Shown here in pieces: positions 53,452 to 59,103 of a DNA stretch of 59,103 nucleotides. This DNA is from Carideicomes alvinocaridis (GTDB lineage: Bacteria > Pseudomonadota > Alphaproteobacteria > Rhodobacterales > Rhodobacteraceae): assembly GCA_005473895.2 (NCBI GenBank), contig SRJI02000025.1, positions 1 through 59,103 of the forward strand, read 5' to 3'. Within the stretch, counting starts at the first letter, position 1, and every line of letters starts with the position of its first letter. The position numbers were made by a program, and so were the translations under genes. The notes beneath the pieces were generated by a model. It saw nothing but the letters and a program-made list of their open reading frames with translations, had not been told where the DNA came from and did no database searches.

Positions 53452-55407
53452 ATGGCCGCTTCCATATCCCTGCGTCACCTGCTCATGGGCAGTGCCGCGA
53501 TCGTCTACCCCTGTTCCACCCTTGCCCAGGAGGCCGGCGCGCCCCTTCCGCTCGACCCGATCGTGGTGGAGTCCGACCGCGAGGTTCAGACCCAGAACGC
53601 GGCGCCGGTCACATTGATCGACGGAGAGGAAATCGAGGAGCGGCAGGCCTCCACCGTGGCCGAGCTGCTGGATTCGGTGCCCGGCGTGAACCTCGTGAAC
53701 GGCTCGACCCCCGGCGGCTCGGCCATCAACATCCGCGGGTTCGGCGCCTGGTCGGGGACCTACGGCAATGACCAGATGGTCCAAATCCAGGTCGACGGCG
53801 CCTCCTCCGGGGCGGAGGAACTCTATCGGATCGGCACGCAGCTCTATACCGACCCGGCGCTCTACAAGCAGGCCGAGGTCATCCGCGGCTCGGTCGGCAC
53901 CTTCGAATACGGCTCGGGGGCGATCGGCGGCATGGTCCGCTTCGAGACCAAGGACGCCAGCGATTTCACCGGCGGCGAACCGGGGTTCAAGGCCCGCCAG
54001 TACCTCGGCTACGGCACGAACGCCAAGAGCTTCGTGTCCTCCACCACGCTCGCCTACCAGCCCAGCCAGGAGCTGGAGCTGCTGTTCAACTACACCTGGC
54101 GCGAGCAGGAGGATTACGAGGACGGCGACGGCAACACGGTCGCCAACACCAATTTCGCGACACCTTCCTACCTCGCCAAGGCCAAGTACCATTTCGGCGA
54201 GAGCCTCGAGCATTCGCTGTCGCTCAGCTATTCCGACACCCAGAGCGCCGAGAGGGACGTGCCCTACGACCAGTTCGGGCAGACGAGCTTTGGCAACGTC
54301 GACCGCGACATCCGCTCGCGGACCACGGTGCTCAAGTACGAATACGATCCGCTGGGCAACGACCTGGTCAATGTCGAGGTCTCGCTCAGCCGCGCGCAGC
54401 AGCGCATCGACCAGTCGCCCACGGGCGGCCCGAGCAACCCGCTGCTCGACGCCGACCACGACTACGTCACCACCAAGCTCACCGCCAAGAACAGCATGGC
54501 GTTTTCCTCGGGCGGGGCGGATCACGACCTGCGCTTCGGGGTGGAATACATCCTCAAGGACCGCAAGGACGCCTCCTCCGCCCCGGGCGGGGACGACCGG
54601 CGCTATGCTCTCTTCGCGGTGGATGACATCACCATGGGCGGGCTGACCGTCACGCCGGCGCTGCGCTACGAGGACCAGGAGATCGACGGCACCGACAACG
54701 GCTACGGCACCTACAGCAACAAGGCGCTGATGGGCGGGCTGTCTCTGCGCTACGAGTGGCAGAACGGTGTCTCGGTCTTTGCCTCGGCGGCCTATACCGA
54801 GGGGCTGCCGATCCTCGATGACCTGACGAACCCGGCCTACATGAACCAGTCGCAGAAGGCCCTTACCTACGAGGTCGGCGGCGCCTACACCGCGGGCGAC
54901 GTCTTTGCCCCGGGGGATGCGCTGGCGCTCAAGGCGACGCTCTTCCAGACCGGCGTGTCGGACATCACGAGCTATTCCGGCGTCACCGACGTGGACGTCG
55001 AGGGGGTGGAGCTCGAAGCGTCCTACTCCACCGACAGCGGCTATTACGGCGACCTCAACGCCAGTTTCGCCAACGGCTACAACCGCACCAGCGGCGCGGC
55101 CAACGATTACTGGGCGCAGCAGCCGGCGGACCAGGTGCGGCTGGGGCTGGGCAAACGCTTCGACAACGGGCTGAACGTGAAATGGGAGGGGATCTACACC
55201 CTCGCGATGGACCGCGCCGACACCCCCACGGACAGTTACTTCATCCACAATGTCTCGGTCGCCTACGAGGCGCGACAGGGTGCCTTCAAGGGGCTGGAGG
55301 CCCGGGTCGGCATCGAGAACCTCGCCGACACCACGTACCAGAGCCGGCTGGCCACCCGCCCCGCACCCGGCCGCAGCATCAATTTCAGCCTCGCCAAGAC
55401 CTTCTGA
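53452..55407 (+). CDS. TonB-dependent outer membrane receptor
   Basis: 651-aa receptor with a signal peptide (ending CSTLAQ), a short TonB-box-like region (LPLDPIVVES), a plug domain (VTLIDGEEIEERQASTVAEL, LDSVPGVNLVNGSTPGG, INIRGFG, EVIRGSVGTFEYGSGAIGGM) and a 22-strand barrel ending in a beta-signal with terminal Phe (INFSLAKTF). The plug style and the GAIGGMVRFETKDASDF stretch recall the heme/hemoglobin/transferrin receptor group, but I see no FRAP/NPNL heme motif. Start at 53452 with AGGA upstream; longer in-frame upstream sequence lacks a signal peptide. First gene of a six-gene operon. Confidence 0.92.
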   Translation: MAASISLRHLLMGSAAIVYPCSTLAQEAGAPLPLDPIVVESDREVQTQNAAPVTLIDGEEIEERQASTVAELLDSVPGVNLVNGSTPGGSAINIRGFGAWSGTYGNDQMVQIQVDGASSGAEELYRIGTQLYTDPALYKQAEVIRGSVGTFEYGSGAIGGMVRFETKDASDFTGGEPGFKARQYLGYGTNAKSFVSSTTLAYQPSQELELLFNYTWREQEDYEDGDGNTVANTNFATPSYLAKAKYHFGESLEHSLSLSYSDTQSAERDVPYDQFGQTSFGNVDRDIRSRTTVLKYEYDPLGNDLVNVEVSLSRAQQRIDQSPTGGPSNPLLDADHDYVTTKLTAKNSMAFSSGGADHDLRFGVEYILKDRKDASSAPGGDDRRYALFAVDDITMGGLTVTPALRYEDQEIDGTDNGYGTYSNKALMGGLSLRYEWQNGVSVFASAAYTEGLPILDDLTNPAYMNQSQKALTYEVGGAYTAGDVFAPGDALALKATLFQTGVSDITSYSGVTDVDVEGVELEASYSTDSGYYGDLNASFANGYNRTSGAANDYWAQQPADQVRLGLGKRFDNGLNVKWEGIYTLAMDRADTPTDSYFIHNVSVAYEARQGAFKGLEARVGIENLADTTYQSRLATRPAPGRSINFSLAKTF

Positions 55408-55449
55408 TCCCAAATGCCGGGCGCCACGCCCGCAACCAAGGAGACCGCA

Positions 55450-55995
55450 ATGACCCGATTGATCCTTCCCCTCGTCCTGGGGCTGCTGCCCGGGCTCGTG
55501 TTTGCCCAGCAATCCGATGACGAGGATCGCCAGCCCGGCATCGCCGGAGGACACCGCAAGGATGCCTTCATCGCCGCCTACGATGCCGACGGTGACGGCG
55601 CCGTGGGGCTGGAGGAATATGACGCGCTGCGCAAATCCCGCTTCGACGGGGCCGACCTGGACGGGGACGGCGCCCTGTCGGAAGAGGAATACGTGGCCGA
55701 GTTCAAGGGCCGGCTCGACCAGCAATACGAAAACCAGGGCCGCGCCCATGACGAGCGCTACGAGAATTCGCTCAAGCAGGCTTCGGTGCGCCATGCCATC
55801 GTGGACCGGGACCGGGACGGCATGCTGTCCTGGGAAGAGCAACAGGCGGTCGCCGCATCGACCTTCGAGCATCACGATACCGACGGAAACCAGGTGGTGA
55901 ACGCCGCCGACCCGATCCCCGAGCCGGAGGAGCGTGATGGCGACGGGAACGCCGACGCGGGCGACGACGGCAACGCGGAGCAGGGCCAGCCATGA
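55450..55995 (+). CDS. Secreted EF-hand calcium-binding protein
   Basis: 181 aa, start at 55450 after AAGGAG. Signal peptide MTRLILPLVLGLLPGLVFAQ. Four EF-hand loops: DADGDGAVGLEEY, DLDGDGALSEEEY, DRDRDGMLSWEEQ and the less complete DTDGNQVVNAADP; the last lacks the final acidic ligand position. The C-terminus is an Asp/Glu/Gly-rich tail. Probably a periplasmic calcium sensor or buffer. The stop overlaps the ATG of the DUF2271 gene (ATGA), so it belongs firmly to the operon. EF-hand proteins are not a standard part of such iron-reductase clusters. Confidence 0.88.
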   Translation: MTRLILPLVLGLLPGLVFAQQSDDEDRQPGIAGGHRKDAFIAAYDADGDGAVGLEEYDALRKSRFDGADLDGDGALSEEEYVAEFKGRLDQQYENQGRAHDERYENSLKQASVRHAIVDRDRDGMLSWEEQQAVAASTFEHHDTDGNQVVNAADPIPEPEERDGDGNADAGDDGNAEQGQP

Positions 55996-56513
55996 CGCCG
56001 ATGCGGCTCGTACTGCAGGCCGTGGCGGGGGGCGCGCTGGCCTCCTCCGCCCAGGCCAATAGCGCCACGCTCGAGGTGACGTTGCCGCGGATTGAGGCGG
56101 TGCCCTATTACCGTCCCTATCTCGCCGCCTGGGTCGAGGACGAGCGGACGGCAGAACCCGTTGCCACCGTCGCCGTCTGGTACGACACGCGGCTGCGCGA
56201 CGACCTCGGCGTCGGCTTCCTGCGGCACCTGCGGACCTGGTGGCGCGCCACCGGGGAGGAGATGACGCTGCCCGCCGACGGTATCAGCGGCCCCACCCGC
56301 GGCCCCGGCACCCACGAGATCGCGCTCGGCGGCGCGGATGGGCCGATGGCGGGGCTGCCCGCGGGACAGTACCGGCTCGCCCTCGAGGTCGCGCGCGAGG
56401 ATGGGGGCCGCGACATCCTGCGCCTGCCGCTGGACTGGACGGGCGAGGCCGCGGTGGTCGAGGCCACCGGCCAGGAGGAGCTGGGCCAGGTCCGGCTGAC
56501 CGTGACACCCTGA
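55992..56513 (+). CDS. Secreted DUF2271 protein
   Basis: 173 aa with a signal peptide (MRLVLQAVAGGALASSAQAN). The mature part matches the DUF2271 pattern: YYRPYLAAWVEDERTAEPVA, TVAVWYDTRLRDDLGVGFLR, LRTWWRATGEE, then PAGQYRLALEVAREDGGRD. DUF2271 proteins are found beside PepSY and ApbE genes in many proteobacteria and are thought to be periplasmic partners of flavin-based electron transfer or metal uptake, but their chemistry is unknown. Start overlaps the EF-hand gene; the PepSY gene starts one base after its stop. Confidence 0.85.
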   Translation: MTPMRLVLQAVAGGALASSAQANSATLEVTLPRIEAVPYYRPYLAAWVEDERTAEPVATVAVWYDTRLRDDLGVGFLRHLRTWWRATGEEMTLPADGISGPTRGPGTHEIALGGADGPMAGLPAGQYRLALEVAREDGGRDILRLPLDWTGEAAVVEATGQEELGQVRLTVTP

Positions 56514-56514
56514 G

Positions 56515-57156
56515 ATGGCGGTCGGAAGGACCTCTCCGCGCCGTGGCGCCGCCCGCGGCTGGTGGATGCGCCACCTGCTGACCTGGCACTGGGTGTCGGG
56601 CGCGGCGAGCCTTGCCACCGTCATCTTCTTTGCCCTGACCGGCATCCTGCTCAACCACCCCGGGCTGATGGCCGCGCGCGGGGTGACAGAGGCGCGCGAG
56701 GTGCTGCTGCCGCCCGAGATCGTTCGGGCCGTGGACGAGGCCCCCGAGGCGGGGACCGCGCCGCTGCCCGCGCCGCTGGCGCGCTGGCTGCGGATGGAGC
56801 TGGCCGAGCCGGTGGCGGGCGTGGCCGCGGATTATTCGCGCGCCGAGATCTGGGTGGACCTGCCCCGGCCCGGCGGCACCGGGCTCGCGCTCATCGACCG
56901 TGCCGCGGGGACGGCCAGTATCGAGATCACCCGCCGCGGTTGGCTTGCCACGGCGGCCGACCTGCACAAGGGGCGCAACACCGGCCCCGCCTGGCCGCTG
57001 GTGATCGACGCGCTGGGGGCGGCGACGCTGCTTTTCGCGCTGACCGGGCTGGGGCTGATCGCGCTCCGCTCCGGCGCGCGGCCGGGGACCTGGCCGGTCA
57101 CTGCCGGGGGGCTCGCGCTGCCCGCCATCCTCTTCCTGCTTTTCGTCCATGTCTGA
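56515..57156 (+). CDS. PepSY-associated transmembrane protein
   Basis: 213-aa inner-membrane protein. Basic N-terminus (RTSPRRGAARGWWMRHLL), then TWHWVSGAASLATVIFFALT with membrane helix 1, a periplasmic PepSY-like loop (about residues 50-155), DLHKGRNTGPAWPLVIDALG leading into helix 2, and helix 3 at the very C-terminus. His residues in HLLTWHW, LLNHPG and ADLHKGR are those expected to bind heme in PepSY_TM proteins. Relatives reduce siderophore iron or move electrons across the membrane. No FMN-attachment motif of the S/T-G-A-T type is seen. Its end overlaps the ApbE gene by 8 bases. Confidence 0.87.
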   Translation: MAVGRTSPRRGAARGWWMRHLLTWHWVSGAASLATVIFFALTGILLNHPGLMAARGVTEAREVLLPPEIVRAVDEAPEAGTAPLPAPLARWLRMELAEPVAGVAADYSRAEIWVDLPRPGGTGLALIDRAAGTASIEITRRGWLATAADLHKGRNTGPAWPLVIDALGAATLLFALTGLGLIALRSGARPGTWPVTAGGLALPAILFLLFVHV

Positions 57157-58180
57157 GCGCCGCAACATGGTCCTGATCGACCCCGCCGTGCCGGAGCGAC
57201 TGGCCGCCCCCGGCGCACGACTTGTCCAGGCAAGCGGGGAAACCATGGGCACATGCTGGCGCCTGCGATGCTGGGCCGAACCGGGCCATCCCGATCCCGC
57301 CGGGGTCGTGGCGGGGGCCTGCGACGAGGCGATTGCGCTCTTCAGCCCATGGGATGCCGGCAGTGCGATATCGGGGTTCAACCACGCCGGGCGGGGCTGG
57401 TACCTGCTGCCGCCGGCGCTCTGGCGCCTGTTGCAGGACAGCCTGCAGGTGGCGCGGCTGAGCGGCGGGGCCCTCGACCCCGCGCTGGGCCGGTTGGCGG
57501 ACCTCTGGGGCTTCGGCCCCTCGGGTCCGGTTCGCCGCCCGCCATCACGTGCCGCACTGGAGGCCGCGCGGGCCTGCTCCGGCCTGAAGCACCTGCGGCT
57601 CGGGCAGGGCGGCCGGGCCTGGCAGCCGGGCGGGCTCTGGCTCGACTTTGGCGGGATCGCCAAGGGCTGGGCGGTGGACCTCGTCTCGCGGCGGCTGACC
57701 GAAGCGGGGCTCGGCGTCCACATGATCGAGATCGGCGGAGAGATCGCCGCCCGCGGCCTCTCGCCCCAGGGCCGCCCCTGGTGGATCGAGCTGGAGGCGC
57801 CACCGGGGAGCGATCTGCCGCGCGCCCTCGTCGCGCTGCACCGGGGGGCCATCGCCGGCTCCGGCAGCTGGCGCCGCCGCGCCAGGCCGGCGGGGCAGGG
57901 GTGGAGCCACGCCATCGACCCCGCGACGGGACGCCCGGTGGAAGGGGCGGTGCTGTCCGTTCACGTCCTGCACCCGCGCGCCGATTTGGCGGATGCCTGG
58001 GCCAGCGCCCTGATGGTCCTGCCGCCCGAGGATGGGCTGGCGCGGGCCAAGGCGGCGGGCCTGGCCGCGATCCTCACCCTGCAGGAGGCGGCGGGCCGCA
58101 TCACCCGGCGCAGCACCGGGCTGTCGGATTGGCTGGACACGGCCGAGGACGCCCCCCGGCCCGAGGTGGCCGAGGCATGA
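57149..58180 (+). CDS. apbE: ApbE-type FAD:protein FMN transferase, no signal peptide
   Basis: Enzyme attaching FMN from FAD to Thr/Ser of target proteins. 343 aa. ApbE motifs: SGETMGTCWRLRCW, LFSPWDAGSAISGFNHAG, SGGALDPALGRL, WLDFGGIAKGWAVDLVSRRL (GGIAKG), HMIEIGGEIAARG, HAIDPATGRPVEGAVLSVHV and a Mg-site Asp/Ser region near LADAWASALMVL. Most ApbE proteins are periplasmic lipoproteins; here MSERRNMVLIDPAVPERL shows no signal or lipobox, so it should act in the cytosol. It overlaps both neighbours (PepSY by 8, reductase by 4 bases), meaning tight coupling. Confidence 0.92.
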   Translation: MSERRNMVLIDPAVPERLAAPGARLVQASGETMGTCWRLRCWAEPGHPDPAGVVAGACDEAIALFSPWDAGSAISGFNHAGRGWYLLPPALWRLLQDSLQVARLSGGALDPALGRLADLWGFGPSGPVRRPPSRAALEAARACSGLKHLRLGQGGRAWQPGGLWLDFGGIAKGWAVDLVSRRLTEAGLGVHMIEIGGEIAARGLSPQGRPWWIELEAPPGSDLPRALVALHRGAIAGSGSWRRRARPAGQGWSHAIDPATGRPVEGAVLSVHVLHPRADLADAWASALMVLPPEDGLARAKAAGLAAILTLQEAAGRITRRSTGLSDWLDTAEDAPRPEVAEA

Positions 58181-59103
58181 GCGCGCTGACCCCGGACATG
58201 CTGCGCCTCGCGCTGGCGGCCATGGTCGCGGGCGCCTGGCTGCTCGTGGCGGTCCGGCGGCGGGGCGCGGCCGCTCCTGCGCCGGGGCAGGGCAACGCCG
58301 ACACGCTGGTCCTGTTCGCTTCCGAATCCGGCCTGGCGCGCGACCTTGCGCAGGCCCATGCCGCCCGTCTCGGGGCAGAGGCCCTTCCGCTCGACGCGAT
58401 CCGGCCCGAGACGCTGACGGGCGTGGCGCGGGCCTGGCTGCTGCTCGCCTCTCACGGGGAAGGCGAGGCGCCCCGCAACGGCACCGCTTTCGCCGCCCGC
58501 CTGACCACCGCGCGCCCTGACCTTGCCGGGCTGCGCTACGGGCTTCTGGCGCTGGGCGATCGCAGTTACCCGACCTTCTGTGCCTTCGGCCGCCGGGTGG
58601 ACGCCTGGCTGGTGGAACGGGGCGCCACGCCGCTTTTCCCCCGGGTGGAGGTCGACCGCGCGGCGCCCGCGGACCTTGCCCGCTGGGACGCGGCGCTGCG
58701 GGATGACACCGGGGCGGCGGACCGCTGGCGGCTTGCCCGCCGCGAGCGGCTGAGCGCGGCGGAGGAGCCCGACCCGGTCTACCGCCTGCTGCTGGAACCG
58801 GAGCGGGACGTGCCGCCCTGGACCCCCGGGGCCATCGCCGACGTGGCACTGCTGGCCCCGGATGGCAGCCCACAGCGGCGCAGCTACTCCGTCGCCTCGC
58901 TGCACGAAAGCGGCGCGGTGGAGTTGATCCTGCGGCGGCGCCACGATGCCGAGGGGCTGCCCGGCCTCGGTTCGGCCTGGCTGACGGCGGGGCTGGCGCC
59001 CGGCGGCGCGGTGCGGATGAGCTTGCGCGACAACCCGACCCTGCCCGCGCTGCAGGCCGCGGCCGAGGCGGACCGGCCGCTCCTGCTGATCGCCACGGGC
59101 ACC
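58177..59103 (+). CDS. Membrane-anchored flavodoxin/FAD reductase, CysJ-like (cut by window edge)
   Basis: At least 309 aa, open at the right edge. An N-terminal membrane helix (MLRLALAAMVAGAWLLVAVR) precedes a flavodoxin domain (LFASESGLARDLAQAHA, LLASHGEGEAPRNGTAF, LLALGDRSYPTFCAFGRRVD). Then comes an FAD/NAD(P)H reductase domain with the FAD motif RRSYSVASL and the start of the nucleotide fold (LLLIATGT). The layout is that of sulfite reductase flavoprotein alpha/cytochrome P450 reductase. It would take electrons from NADPH and hand them to the membrane PepSY partner. Its ATG overlaps the ApbE stop (ATGA). Confidence 0.9.
   Translation, partial: MSALTPDMLRLALAAMVAGAWLLVAVRRRGAAAPAPGQGNADTLVLFASESGLARDLAQAHAARLGAEALPLDAIRPETLTGVARAWLLLASHGEGEAPRNGTAFAARLTTARPDLAGLRYGLLALGDRSYPTFCAFGRRVDAWLVERGATPLFPRVEVDRAAPADLARWDAALRDDTGAADRWRLARRERLSAAEEPDPVYRLLLEPERDVPPWTPGAIADVALLAPDGSPQRRSYSVASLHESGAVELILRRRHDAEGLPGLGSAWLTAGLAPGGAVRMSLRDNPTLPALQAAAEADRPLLLIATGT

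Noticed and set aside
53311-55875. An 854-codon leftward frame antisense to the TonB receptor
   Set aside because: The receptor on the other strand has signal peptide, plug and barrel features; the antisense product is His/Arg/Gly-rich with no recognisable domain.

Overview
The window is a chromosomal segment of an alphaproteobacterium, almost certainly a member of the Rhodobacteraceae (roseobacter/Paracoccus side). The grounds are very high GC by eye, dense short-gap gene packing on both strands, GTG starts with GTGA/ATGA overlaps, a SAM-II riboswitch in front of metZ, FolE2 in place of FolE, and several families that are typical of Rhodobacterales (DUF6446, DUF1206, DUF1127). Most of the window is ordinary housekeeping DNA.

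Layout. 1-9.9 kb: xseA (cut by the left edge) diverges from purD; then come a small secreted protein, an AlkB-type hydroxylase, a lytic transglycosylase, ftsY, an MgtC-like membrane protein, a DMT exporter, yciB and a GST. 9.9-14.5 kb: a promoter, SAM-II riboswitch and terminator precede metZ; then folE2, a DUF1127 gene and trkH. 14.8-25.6 kb: a secreted protein and a protease-like protein that has lost catalytic residues, then glyQ/DUF6446, DUF1206, glyS, a divergent pyruvate phosphate dikinase and a SleB-type cell-wall hydrolase. 25.8-28.7 kb: folB-folP (GTGA overlap), RNase P RNA and rpmG. 28.9-34.5 kb: nitroreductase, ridA, a metallo-hydrolase, gatC-gatA, an excalibur-type lipoprotein, an amidase that seems to need a CTG start, and a second DUF1127 gene. 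34.6-40.7 kb: ilvC opposite two overlapping Lrp/AsnC regulators, a class V aminotransferase, a UbiH-type monooxygenase, a HAD nucleotidase and a GntR regulator. 40.7-51.5 kb: a frameshifted MshEN-glycosyltransferase, carA, yqeY, an AEC carrier, then a leftward cell-envelope/replication run (SPOR-DPBB lipoprotein, dac, tmk, holB, tatD, MBL hydrolase).

51.7-53.4 kb: tRNA-Ser(UGA) is followed by about 1.2 kb of clearly lower-GC DNA holding a fatty-acid hydroxylase/sterol desaturase gene. This looks like a small acquired islet at a tRNA gene.

53.4-59.1 kb (cut by the right edge): a tight rightward operon encodes a TonB-dependent receptor, a secreted EF-hand protein, a secreted DUF2271 protein, a PepSY-type membrane protein, an ApbE-type FMN transferase without a signal peptide, and a membrane-anchored flavodoxin/FAD reductase. 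The simplest reading is an electron-transfer system that carries reducing power from cytosolic NAD(P)H across the inner membrane to reduce a ferric compound or other substrate imported by the receptor. This is the most interesting functional unit in the window.

Other points worth attention are a C7 tract at which the glycosyltransferase changes frame, the pseudo-protease, the non-canonical start of the amidase, paired AT-rich hairpins used as terminators, a family of interspersed intergenic repeats, and CTGC-N3-GCAG dyads upstream of the DUF1127 genes.
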